Assembly: GCA_023416585.1 (NCBI GenBank)
Contig: JAEZHM010000075.1
Location: 17,022-81,021 of the forward strand
Length of the DNA: 64,000 bases
Direction of reading: 5' to 3'
Source of the DNA: Bacillota bacterium
Lineage (GTDB): Bacteria; Bacillota; Clostridia; Christensenellales; Aristaeellaceae
Shown here: in pieces, positions 48,721 through 56,541 of the stretch
Layout of the letters: each line of letters begins with the position of its first letter
Position numbering within the stretch: position 1 is the stretch's first letter
The notes under the pieces: model-generated
Told to the model about the DNA's origin: nothing
Databases searched by the model: none
Seen by the model: only the letters and a program-made list of their open reading frames with translations
Made by a program: the position numbers and the translations under genes

Positions 48721-49446
48721 TTACCTGATCACCTTATTTAAAAACTCCTGGGTTCTTGCGTTTTGTGGATGGCTGAATAACTCCTGCGGTGTGTTCTGCT
48801 CGGCGATGATTCCCTCATCCATGAACAATACACGGCTGGAAACCTCCCTGGCAAAGCCCATCTCATGGGTAACGATGATGCTCGTCATCCCGTTTTTTAC
48901 CAGGTCCTGGATAACCATCAGCACCTCGCCCACCATTTCCGGGTCCAGCGCGCTGGTCGGCTCATCAAAGAGCATCACTTCCGGCTCCATGGCAAGAGCC
49001 CGCACAATGGCCAGGCGCTGCTTCTGCCCGCCGGAGAGCCGCTTGGGATGCTCGTTCAGCTTGTCGATCAGCCCGACCCGGTTTAAAAGTTCTTTGGCGA
49101 AATCCTCCATCTCGGCTTTGGTCCGCTTGCGCGTAAGCACGGGAGCCAGGGTGATGTTTTCCTTCACAGTCAAATGCGGAAAGATGTTGAAATGCTGGAA
49201 CACCATGCCCATCTTCTGCCGGTGCAGGTCAATGTTCACGCCCTTTTGCGTAAGATCCACATCATGAAACAATACCTGCCCCTGGGTGGGCGTTTCCAAA
49301 AGGTTCAAGCAGCGCAGGAAGGTGGATTTTCCCGAACCGGAAGGCCCGATAACGGAAATGACTTCTCCCATATGAATGATCTCGCTGATACCCTTCAACA
49401 CATGCAAGCTGCCGAAGGATTTATGCAGGTTGCGCACCTCAATCAC
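48721..49446 (-). CDS. glnQ: Polar amino-acid ABC transporter ATP-binding protein (GlnQ-like)
   Basis: 241-residue ATPase of a PAAT-type importer. Walker A GPSGSGKST, Q-loop FQHFNIFPHLTV, signature LSGGQKQRL, Walker B EVMLFDEPTSALD and switch His VTHEMGFA. Start is GTG (49444-49446), directly following an overlapping permease end (8 bases). Family substrates are glutamine, arginine, histidine and cystine; not decidable here. The receptor gene is divergent at 52809. Confidence 0.95.
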   Translation of the reverse strand: MIEVRNLHKSFGSLHVLKGISEIIHMGEVISVIGPSGSGKSTFLRCLNLLETPTQGQVLFHDVDLTQKGVNIDLHRQKMGMVFQHFNIFPHLTVKENITLAPVLTRKRTKAEMEDFAKELLNRVGLIDKLNEHPKRLSGGQKQRLAIVRALAMEPEVMLFDEPTSALDPEMVGEVLMVIQDLVKNGMTSIIVTHEMGFAREVSSRVLFMDEGIIAEQNTPQELFSHPQNARTQEFLNKVIR

Positions 49447-50257
49447 TGGCCTTCAGCCTCCTTTCCAGCACGGCGACAGCTTTACTTAATGTAAAGGTCA
49501 ATATAAAGTAAATCACGCCTACTACCATAAGGGGCTCCAGAACAAGATAGATGGCGCCCTTAATGGTCGTGTAGGTGGTCATCAGGTCGCCGATAAAAAA
49601 CGTGGATGCCAAGGATGTCTCCTTAATGACGGTAACAAACTCATTGCACAGCGCAGGCAGTATGTTTTTAATAGCTTGCGGAAAAACGATGTGGGTCATG
49701 GTCTTCCTGGAGCTTAAGCCCAAAGAGCGGGCCGCTTCCGTCTGGCCGTTATCCACGGCCTCAATCCCGGCGCGGATGACCTCGCTGACATAGCCGGCAG
49801 AATTTAATACCAGCGCTATGCAAACACAAGTAAAGTTCGATAGCTGCAAATCAGGAAAAATACCCGGCAGCAAAAATACAAAAAAGTACAGCTGCAATAA
49901 AAGCGGCGTGCCCCGGATAATTTCAGTATAAGTAGCCGCTATTACAGAAAACACCCTGAAACTACGAACTGGTGTTACCTTGACGTTTCCCCTGATGATT
50001 TTGACGCGGCCTGGTATGATCTTTAGGCCCTTGCGTGTGTGCTTAAAACGGCCGGGAACGATGCGGTAGACACCAGGAACAATTTCAAAATGAAATGTAT
50101 AGTATAGCTTAATTTGCGATCTGCGCATTATCGCTATCAGCGACCCCAATACCGTGCCAAAGAACACGGTAATCGTCGACAACAGCAGCGTATACCCCAA
50201 ACCGCTTAAAAACAAGTTGGGGTAGCGGCTGATGACCTTGCCGATGTTGGGAATCAT
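49439..50257 (-). CDS. Polar amino-acid ABC transporter permease with cytoplasmic repeat-like insertion
   Basis: About 272 residues from ATG 50257; TTG 50269 is also possible but sits on the ribosome site. HisM/GlnP-type: TM1 LSGLGYTLLLSTITVFFGTVL, then EIIRGTPLLLQLYFF (TM2 area), EAA loop EAARSLGLSSRKTMTHIVFPQAI. Between TM1 and the EIIRGTPLL block about 50 residues are inserted (about 52-104 from TTG): FEIVPGVYRIVPGRFK, then LKIIPGRVKIIRGNVKVTP, a repeated K/R-I-I/V-P-G pattern predicted as beta strands. Such an insertion is unusual for this family. Overlaps the upstream dehydrogenase and downstream ATPase genes. Confidence 0.88.
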   Translation of the reverse strand: MIPNIGKVISRYPNLFLSGLGYTLLLSTITVFFGTVLGSLIAIMRRSQIKLYYTFHFEIVPGVYRIVPGRFKHTRKGLKIIPGRVKIIRGNVKVTPVRSFRVFSVIAATYTEIIRGTPLLLQLYFFVFLLPGIFPDLQLSNFTCVCIALVLNSAGYVSEVIRAGIEAVDNGQTEAARSLGLSSRKTMTHIVFPQAIKNILPALCNEFVTVIKETSLASTFFIGDLMTTYTTIKGAIYLVLEPLMVVGVIYFILTFTLSKAVAVLERRLKASD

Positions 50258-50261
50258 ATTT

Positions 50262-51386
50262 TTAAACAACCTTCAGCCCTCCCAGATCAGTATGTTCGGC
50301 AGCATATTTTTCGGCCAACAGAACCGCATCCCGCACCATGTGCACAGTAACAGTGTAAGGCAGATGTTTCATGTCCGGCTGGTCAGGTACGGTATCGAGA
50401 GCCTTGCAAAATGCCTGGGATGATGTGTCCACCCCCATGTCTGCAAAGCTTACGGGGATACCCAAGGGCTTTAAGAACCGGAATACTTCTGAAGCCTTTT
50501 CCAACTGTCCATCCATGAAAAGCTGTACCAGCACCCCGTAGGCCACCACATCTCCATGAAGGCAGCCATGAGCAATCTCCGGCAGCGATTCCACTGCATA
50601 AAACAGGGAATGGGCCAGCGCACCGTTATAGCAATCCTTCACCAACAGGGATACAAGCCCGGTGCTGACGATATTGCACAGCACAGCTTCCCGAAGAGCC
50701 TGGCTGTCCACATTCCTTTCGCAATCCCGCAAAGCCTGCTCCCCATATTTTTGCAGCGGCTCATAGCACGTTTTGCTAATGGCCAGGCCCAGGCAGTCAT
50801 GATAGCCAGGCTCATCGCCTCTGGCGGAAAAGGTGCTTTCAAAGTGCTTGGCAATACTGTCCCCCATGCCGGCCCGAAGGTATTTGGATGGAGCGGCGGC
50901 AATGATGCCCGTGTGTATGAAAGCATGTTCCGGCGGTGACTTCAAAAATAGAAACTGATCAAACGATCCGTCTTCCTGGTACAAAACCGACAGCGCCGTC
51001 ACGGCGGCGCAGGTGGCCGCTATTGTTGGGATGGTCACCACAGGCAAGCCGGCAAAGTGCGCGCACGCTTTGGCGGTATCGATGGCCTTGCCGCCGCCCA
51101 TACCAACAATAATCTGGGCGTTCACTTCCTTCGCCTTTGCAGCAAGGGCTTGGGCGTCTAAAGCGGTGCAATGACCTGTATATATCACGACCTCCGCAAG
51201 GTTAAGCTCCGTACCGTCAAGCGCCCGCTCAAAGGCGTCAAGTCCCGCTGCCAGCGCTTTTTCCCCGCCTATAAGAAGGATGTTCCTTCCCAGGGAAGGC
51301 AGTACGGAGGCCAAAGCGCCATATGCTTCCGGTCCAATGACGTAGCGGGGCAGGATAACGCTTTTCGTATCCAGGAAGTTTTCCAT
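50262..51386 (-). CDS. Iron-type alcohol dehydrogenase family protein (glycerol-dehydrogenase-like)
   Basis: 374 residues of the Fe-ADH/GldA fold. NAD-binding GGGKAIDTAKA lies near residue 96, and metal-binding residues are suggested by RAGMGDSIAKHFES, AHSLFYAVESL and AHGCLHGDVVAYG (His residues and Asp). ATG follows GGAGGTTTAA, immediately after the aminotransferase stop. In an operon with an aminotransferase and amino-acid transporter, it could reduce or oxidise an amino-acid-derived carbonyl; the substrate is unknown, and glycerol is only the closest family comparison. Confidence 0.88.
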   Translation of the reverse strand: MENFLDTKSVILPRYVIGPEAYGALASVLPSLGRNILLIGGEKALAAGLDAFERALDGTELNLAEVVIYTGHCTALDAQALAAKAKEVNAQIIVGMGGGKAIDTAKACAHFAGLPVVTIPTIAATCAAVTALSVLYQEDGSFDQFLFLKSPPEHAFIHTGIIAAAPSKYLRAGMGDSIAKHFESTFSARGDEPGYHDCLGLAISKTCYEPLQKYGEQALRDCERNVDSQALREAVLCNIVSTGLVSLLVKDCYNGALAHSLFYAVESLPEIAHGCLHGDVVAYGVLVQLFMDGQLEKASEVFRFLKPLGIPVSFADMGVDTSSQAFCKALDTVPDQPDMKHLPYTVTVHMVRDAVLLAEKYAAEHTDLGGLKVV

Positions 51387-52559
51387 TTAAACCTCCGAAA
51401 GCTTGGCCAAACGGCGCAAGGCTTCGTCGAGCGTCGCCTTTTCCCTGGCAAAATGCAGCCGGATAAGGTGGTTGACCGGCTCCCTGAAAAAGCTGGAGCC
51501 CGGCACGGCAGCCACGCCGATATTTTTGATCATCCATTCGCAAAACTGCAAATCCGTCCAGCCCACAAACTGTTCCCGCTTCAAGAAATCCGAAATGTCC
51601 ACCATCACAAAATAGGAGCCTTGGGGAACGGTGTGGCGAAGCCCCAGATCATCAAGGCCTTTCAGAAAATGATTCCGCTTTTCGGTATATAGTAGTTTCA
51701 GTTCCTCATAATATTCCGGTCCCATGGCAAGCCCGGCCACAGCGGCTGCCTGCAGCGGGGCGGCCGCGCCCACCGTCAGAAAATCGTGCACCTTCTTGGC
51801 GCTTTCAATCACGGCTTCCGGGCCGATCAGATAGCCCAGCCGCCAGCCGGTAATGGAATACGTCTTGGAAAGGGAAGAACAGGTGATGGTACGGTCATAC
51901 AATCCCGGCAGCGACGCAGCGCAGACATGCTTCCACGGATCGTATACAATGTGCTCGTATACCTCATCGGTAATGATGAATGCGTCATGCCGCTGGGCCA
52001 GCTGGCCGATATACAAAAGTTCCTCTCTTGTGAACACCTTGCCGCAGGGATTGGAAGGATTGCAAACAATGATGGCCTTGGGCTTCTTTAAGAACGCATC
52101 CTCCAGCATCTTTTTGTCAAACTTGAAATCCGGTGGCGTAAGGGGAACAAAAATCGGCTCCGCACCAGATAAAATAGCATCGGCCCCATAATTTTCATAG
52201 AAAGGGGAAAACACGATCACCTTATCGCCAGGATTGCACACGGTCATCATGGCGCTCATCATGGCCTCGGTGCCGCCGCAGGTTACAACGATCTCCCGCT
52301 CCGGATCAATATCCCGGCCAATAGCATCGCCCTGCTTTTTTGCCAACGCCATACGGAAATCCTGGGCGCCGAAGGTAATGGAATACTGGTGCGGCCCTTC
52401 CCCGGCAATGTCTTTCAGCGCATCGGTAATAGCTTTGGGCGGGGGGAAATCGGGAAAACCTTGAGACAGGTTGATGGCATCCCACTCATCGCTGATGCGC
52501 GTCATACGGCGGATAACGGAATCGGTAAACGTTTGTACCCTACGGCTGAGTTCTGGCAT
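51387..52559 (-). CDS. PLP-dependent class I aminotransferase
   Basis: 390 residues, fold-type I. The PLP lysine is in SLSKTYSITGWRLGY, the pyridine-nitrogen Asp in FIITDEVYEHIVYD, and the phosphate-binding GTEAMMSAMM and NPSNPCGKVF motifs are present. Looks like the aspartate/aromatic/methionine aminotransferase (ArAT/MtnE) group. Starts with GAGGAGCC upstream and is followed without gap by the Fe-type dehydrogenase and then the amino-acid transporter, so it probably transaminates the imported amino acid to a 2-oxoacid. Confidence 0.94.
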   Translation of the reverse strand: MPELSRRVQTFTDSVIRRMTRISDEWDAINLSQGFPDFPPPKAITDALKDIAGEGPHQYSITFGAQDFRMALAKKQGDAIGRDIDPEREIVVTCGGTEAMMSAMMTVCNPGDKVIVFSPFYENYGADAILSGAEPIFVPLTPPDFKFDKKMLEDAFLKKPKAIIVCNPSNPCGKVFTREELLYIGQLAQRHDAFIITDEVYEHIVYDPWKHVCAASLPGLYDRTITCSSLSKTYSITGWRLGYLIGPEAVIESAKKVHDFLTVGAAAPLQAAAVAGLAMGPEYYEELKLLYTEKRNHFLKGLDDLGLRHTVPQGSYFVMVDISDFLKREQFVGWTDLQFCEWMIKNIGVAAVPGSSFFREPVNHLIRLHFAREKATLDEALRRLAKLSEV

Positions 52560-52745
52560 GTCACTGGCTCCTCAATTGCATAATCCTGTGAATATTCAGT
52601 ATAACACGCTATAGTATATCATAGACAACCCCATTTGTATAGAAGTGATATAGGATTTTTTCCTTCGTGTTTTCTTTGCTTCTCCGCGCTTTGAAACGCA
52701 GGAGCACGCCCAAAAAGAAAATGCATAAATTTTCATCTTTCTGTA

Positions 52746-52774
52746 TTGACATTTACATTCCGCGGGTATACAAT
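52746..52774 (+). promoter_or_regulatory. Predicted promoter of the amino-acid binding protein gene
   Basis: TTGACA (52746-52751), 17 bases, TACAAT (52769-52774), with AAGGAGG before ATG 52809. Near-consensus, so high expression is likely. Confidence 0.82.
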
Positions 52775-52808
52775 GGGGCACATCAAAGAACACAAGGAGG
52801 ATATCCCC

Positions 52809-53597
52809 ATGAAAAAGCTTCTCGCAGTATGCATGGTTCTGGCCATGTTGTTTACGGTCACCGGCGCCCTGGCTGCAAACCGTCTGGAAAAAATCAAGGC
52901 CGACGGCAAGCTGATTGTAGCTACCTCCCCCGACTATGCCCCCTATGAGTTTGTAGACAAGGATAACAACATCGTAGGCGCCGACTTGGATCTGGCCAAA
53001 TTTATAGCGGCCGAACTGGGCGTGGAGCTGGAAATGCAGGCCATGGATTTTGATACCGTGCTGGCCTCCATCACCATGGGCAAGGTCGATCTGGCCCTCG
53101 CCGGCCTTACCCTCACAGAGGAACGCAAAGAAATCATGGACTTCACCGATTCGTACTATAACGACGGCAGCCAGGTCATTCTGATCCTCAAGGAAAACGC
53201 CGAGACACTCAAGACCCTGGCCGATTTTAAAGGCAAGACCGTGGCGGGCCAGAACGGCTCCCTGCAGTTTAAGCTCGCTACCGAACAGCTGACAGAATCC
53301 AAGATAGAGCCCATCACCAAGATTCCGGATGCCGTACTCATGCTAAAAACCCATAAGGTGGACGGCATCGCCTTGGCCGATGTTGTGGCGTTCCAATTCC
53401 TTGCCAACGATCCTGACGTGATGATCTGCGAAACCCCGTTTGACCATGTGGCCGAAGGCGTGGTTGGCGCTGTTGTCAAGGGAGAAAAGGAACTGCTGGA
53501 TGCCGTCAATGCCGCCATCAAAAAGGTATTGGATGAAGGCATGTATGACAAGTGGATTAGTGATGCCAACGAACTGAGCAGCTCATTGATTCAGTAA
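52809..53597 (+). CDS. Polar amino-acid ABC transporter substrate-binding protein (family 3)
   Basis: 262 residues from ATG 52809. Signal peptide MKKLLAVCMVLAMLFTVTGALAA; then ADGKLIVATSPDYAPYEFVDKDNN and ADLDLAKFIAAELGVELEM, the first lobe of SBP_bac_3, and VAGQNGSLQFKLATEQL and the HKVDGIALADVVA return strand. The cysteine in the signal region is not in a clear lipobox (MVLAM), so a secreted rather than lipid-anchored form is possible. Divergent from the aminotransferase operon and the likely receptor for its transporter. Terminator follows. Confidence 0.93.
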   Translation: MKKLLAVCMVLAMLFTVTGALAANRLEKIKADGKLIVATSPDYAPYEFVDKDNNIVGADLDLAKFIAAELGVELEMQAMDFDTVLASITMGKVDLALAGLTLTEERKEIMDFTDSYYNDGSQVILILKENAETLKTLADFKGKTVAGQNGSLQFKLATEQLTESKIEPITKIPDAVLMLKTHKVDGIALADVVAFQFLANDPDVMICETPFDHVAEGVVGAVVKGEKELLDAVNAAIKKVLDEGMYDKWISDANELSSSLIQ

Positions 53598-53615
53598 CTT
53601 CAGCTTTACAAACAC

Positions 53616-53653
53616 AGCTTGCCGCCGTATGCTATATGGCGGCAAGCTTTTCT
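53616..53653 (+). terminator. Intrinsic terminator after amino-acid binding protein gene
   Basis: Eleven-base stem agcttgccgcc (53616-53626) with ggcggcaagct (53638-53648), then T-rich tail. Confidence 0.9.
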
Positions 53654-53675
53654 ATTGCCATAAGGAGGAACATCC

Positions 53676-54602
53676 TTGCAGTCAAATGATAAAATTGCCA
53701 TAATCGGCGCCGGCCACGTGGGCAGCCATGTAGCCAGCGAATGCATTCGCCAGGGGCTTGTAAAGGAACTGGTGCTCATTGATACCGACCGGAAAAAGGC
53801 CAGGGGCCAGGCCGCCGACCTGCAGGATACGGTTGCATATACATCCCGCGATGTGCATGTTTATGAGGGATGGTATGAGCAAATTGCCGATGCCGCCATC
53901 GCGGTCATGTGCGCGTGTGCCACAGGGTACGAAAGCTCCGACAGGCTGAAAGAGCTGGAACCGACCCTGAAGGTGGCGGATGAAGTGATTGCGGGCCTTC
54001 ATGGCTGCGGCTTTCACGGCATAGTGGTATCCATATCCAACCCTTGCGACTTGATTGCCCAATACATTCAAAGCAAAACCGGTCTTACCGTTATCGGCAC
54101 GGGTACGTCGCTGGATTCCGCCCGCTTTAGGGTGCAGCTTGCGCGGGCGCTTCAAGTGGATGTATCCTCCGTTCAGGGCTATTGCCTGGGCGAGCATGGC
54201 GACAGCCAGGTGCCAGCTCTTTGCACCGTCACGGTAGGTGGATTGCCTTTGAAGGCCGTGTTAAACTCCTATCCCGGCATCGATTTTGAAAGCATCTGCC
54301 GGAATACGATCAAGGCCGGCTGGGATATCGTGATGGGCAAGGGCTGCACGGAGTTTGGCATCGGCACTGCGGCAGCAAGGCTGATAAGAGCCATCCTGAA
54401 CGATGAGCAAGCCATACTCCCCTGCTCTGTCATGTTGAAGGGCATCTATGGCGGGGACGGCATCTACGCCAGCGTGCCTTGCATTGTAGGTAAAACGGGA
54501 GCCATACCTATGCCTGAATTCGAGCTGGATCATAAAGAGCAGCTTGCACTCACCCATAGTTTTCAGGTTTTGAAAAGCCACCTGCCCAAAGAAGTCATAT
54601 AA
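53676..54602 (+). CDS. L-2-hydroxyacid dehydrogenase (lactate/2-hydroxyisocaproate dehydrogenase-like)
   Basis: Reduces a 2-oxoacid to the L-2-hydroxyacid with NADH. 308 residues, LDH/MDH fold: nucleotide loop IGAGHVGSHVA, NPCDLIAQY (Asp for the catalytic pair), SARFRVQLA (substrate Arg) and proton donor His in CLGEHGDSQ; YESSDR in the mobile loop carries another Arg. Cys instead of Val in the NPVD motif and a shortened mobile loop point away from typical LDH. TTG start with AAGGAGG seven bases upstream. Downstream of the amino-acid receptor; with the aminotransferase it could form a 2-hydroxyacid pathway. Confidence 0.88.
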   Translation: MQSNDKIAIIGAGHVGSHVASECIRQGLVKELVLIDTDRKKARGQAADLQDTVAYTSRDVHVYEGWYEQIADAAIAVMCACATGYESSDRLKELEPTLKVADEVIAGLHGCGFHGIVVSISNPCDLIAQYIQSKTGLTVIGTGTSLDSARFRVQLARALQVDVSSVQGYCLGEHGDSQVPALCTVTVGGLPLKAVLNSYPGIDFESICRNTIKAGWDIVMGKGCTEFGIGTAAARLIRAILNDEQAILPCSVMLKGIYGGDGIYASVPCIVGKTGAIPMPEFELDHKEQLALTHSFQVLKSHLPKEVI

Positions 54603-54613
54603 GAGCGCAAAGG

Positions 54614-55723
54614 ATGATAAGTATGCATACCATATTGGAAACTCTGGAAAAGTACGTATCCCTGCCCAGCGGCACGCTGGACAAAATGGACGTCACCGCC
54701 CTGGCCAAAGCCATCGCCGCGGATTTTGAAAGTTTGGGCATGACCGTTACGCTTATCCCCGGCATAAACATGGGCCCGGTGGTGGAATGCGTTTTCGGCC
54801 ATGGTAAAAAGCAGCTTATGCTGATGGGGCATATGGATACGGTGTTCCCCCGCGCCGAATGCCAGCCCTTTGTGATTGAGGGTGACATTGCCCACGGCTC
54901 CGGTGTGTGCGATATGAAGGGCGGCATCGCCGTGATGCTCCATGCTTTAAAAAGCGTGCTGCCTAAAGTGGATCAGGATAAGTACACGATCAAGGTGGTA
55001 TTAAACCCGGACGAAGAGGTGGGCTCCCCTGAAAGCCATCCCATTATCCTAAAGAACGCCCAAAGCTCCTTCACCGCTTTGAGCTTTGAGCCTGCCCGCA
55101 AAGGCGGTGCGCTCACCTGCGAAAGGAAAGGCGTTACCTCTTTCACTATCCACTGCACCGGCATCCGCGGCCATTCCGGAGCAAATTACCTTCAATGTGC
55201 CAGCGCCATACAGGAGCTTTGCCAAAGGATCAGTGCCATTTATGATTTAAGGGATGACAGCCGGGACATTTCCGTAAACATCGGCGTCATACAGGGCGGC
55301 ACGGCAGAAAACGTGGTGGCTGACGAGGCAGTGGCCCACGGTGAGTTCCGCTACTATGATCAATCGTTCAGGCAGGAACTGATGGATAAGCTCCTTGCAA
55401 TCTGCGCAGTGCCCGGCATCCCGGGCACCACTACCACGCTTACCTGGGGCAATACCCATCCGGCGCTGAAGGCTACGGAGCAGAGCATGGAGCTTGTAAA
55501 GCTGGCTCAGAAGATTGCCGCGGAATACGGCGTTTCCCTTGGGGCAGAGAGCACCGGAGGCGCGGGCGACATCGCAATTGCCGGCCTGGCGGGCATCCCG
55601 GTGTTGGACGGTTTCGGGCTGGAGGGGGACGGTATGCATACCACGCATGAATTCGCCTATATCAAGAACGTTGCCTTTAAAGTCACTCTTGCGGAGCGGA
55701 TGTTGCTGGAGTTGCTTAAGTAA
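54614..55723 (+). CDS. M20-family zinc metallopeptidase (ArgE/DapE/carboxypeptidase G2-like)
   Basis: About 369 residues. Di-zinc motifs: MGHMDTVFP (His, Asp), SGVCDMKGGIAVML (Asp), PDEEVGSPES (Glu-Glu), and late His in MHTTHEFAYI. A dimerisation domain is seen in HCTGIRGHSGANYLQ. Hydrolyses an amino acid from a dipeptide or N-acyl amino acid. ATG 54614 is close to the Shine-Dalgarno AAAGG; ATG 54623 is equally likely. Twelve bases after the hydroxyacid dehydrogenase gene, so in the same unit. Confidence 0.92.
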   Translation: MISMHTILETLEKYVSLPSGTLDKMDVTALAKAIAADFESLGMTVTLIPGINMGPVVECVFGHGKKQLMLMGHMDTVFPRAECQPFVIEGDIAHGSGVCDMKGGIAVMLHALKSVLPKVDQDKYTIKVVLNPDEEVGSPESHPIILKNAQSSFTALSFEPARKGGALTCERKGVTSFTIHCTGIRGHSGANYLQCASAIQELCQRISAIYDLRDDSRDISVNIGVIQGGTAENVVADEAVAHGEFRYYDQSFRQELMDKLLAICAVPGIPGTTTTLTWGNTHPALKATEQSMELVKLAQKIAAEYGVSLGAESTGGAGDIAIAGLAGIPVLDGFGLEGDGMHTTHEFAYIKNVAFKVTLAERMLLELLK

Positions 55724-55795
55724 TAGCAGACGAAAACATTTGTAATGCTTCCCTGAAAATAGCGCTTGGCTGCTGATGCGGTAAACCTCCCCCAG

Positions 55796-55885
55796 CCTCC
55801 TTCGTCGGCAGCCCCCTCCAAGAGGGAGCCTCTTAAAAAGCCTCTCTCTTGGAGGGAGGTGTCGCCCTTAGGCGACGGAAGGAGG
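55796..55885. repeat. Long G/C-rich inverted repeat (element E)
   Basis: Outer arms cctccttcgtcg (55796-55807) with cgacggaaggagg (55873-55885), inner arms ccctccaagag with ctcttggaggg. Looks like a mobile or amplified hairpin repeat frequent in clostridial intergenic DNA. Confidence 0.65.
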
Positions 55886-55999
55886 TAAAAACGTTATCAT
55901 TTTCGTTCCTTAAGATGATGCTTTCTTCATGGACATCAATGATATGAATCGACGAAGGATCATCTATACTCGTTGATGTAATAACATTTGGGATTGGTA

Positions 56000-56024
56000 A
56001 AGGCCTGGCATTTTGCCGGGCCTT
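56000..56024. terminator. Terminator hairpin next to VOC gene stop
   Basis: aaggcctggca (56000-56010) with tgccgggcctt (56014-56024), one G-U pair. Ends the minus-strand VOC gene and perhaps the plus-strand peptidase unit. Confidence 0.6.
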
Positions 56025-56035
56025 ACATGTGTATT

Positions 56036-56383
56036 CTATTCCGGTAAGCAAAGGCAGAACGGATGCCACGCGGGATCCAGCATGGTGATCCATTGGCCGG
56101 GACTGTATTGTTCCCCGGCCATCACGGCGCCCAAAGCCTTGACGTGCTCCACAGCCATTATCAAATCGCTGACCGTGAAATCCATATGCAGCATTTTTTG
56201 CTGCCTATTTTCCGCTTCCCGCCAAACGGGCGGCTGATAATCTTCCTCCTGCTGGCAAAGCAAGCGAATGAACTGATTTTCAGCGTGGACCGACACGCAC
56301 TCCTTGTTGAGTACAGTTTTGCTCCAGCCAAGCAGTCCGGCGTAAAAACCGCCAAGCTTCTTGGCATCGGGACAGTCGATCAT
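56036..56383 (-). CDS. VOC-superfamily protein, short or damaged N-terminus
   Basis: 115 residues from ATG 56383. One VOC (glyoxalase/bleomycin-resistance) unit pair is readable: MIDCPDAKKLGGFYAGLLGWSK, then MLHMDFTVSDLIMAVEHVKALGA and WITMLDPAWHPFCLC. Members usually begin a few residues earlier (I-R-I-D-D-I before MIDCPD is present in frame but without a start). A good ribosome site and ATG (56434-56436) lie upstream in another frame, which stops at the TGA overlapping the VOC ATG. So either a short leader peptide or a frameshift. Confidence 0.72.
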   Translation of the reverse strand: MIDCPDAKKLGGFYAGLLGWSKTVLNKECVSVHAENQFIRLLCQQEEDYQPPVWREAENRQQKMLHMDFTVSDLIMAVEHVKALGAVMAGEQYSPGQWITMLDPAWHPFCLCLPE

Positions 56384-56436
56384 AATATCATCGATGCGGA
56401 TCGTTTGGTGCTGCCTGCATTAGTATCGCCGTCCAT
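56380..56436 (-). other. 18-codon frame upstream of VOC gene (leader peptide or frameshift remnant)
   Basis: ATG 56436 has GGGGGAGAGAG upstream and ends TGA (ATGA overlap with the VOC start). If one base were lost or gained here, the frame would join the in-frame I-R-I-D-D-I of the VOC protein. Confidence 0.4.
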
Positions 56437-56541
56437 TGCTCTCTCCCCCTTATTCTTTATTATAGTTTAAATCACTGAGGCAGCGCAATCAAGGCGCATA
56501 AGTGCTCCCTTGAGTACATCTATCTCCTCATCCATCTGTTT

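Larger units (their letters stand above)
55724..56035. other. Intergenic region with large hairpin repeat
   Basis: 312 bases without supported coding. It holds the hairpin repeat at 55796-55885 and a terminator at 56000-56024; the rest shows nothing recognised. A reading frame across 55833-56093 on the minus strand has no start site or family and crosses the repeat. Confidence 0.6.

Noticed and set aside
55833..56093. 86-codon minus-strand frame
   Set aside because: It runs through the large inverted repeat and terminator, without a start site or family features.
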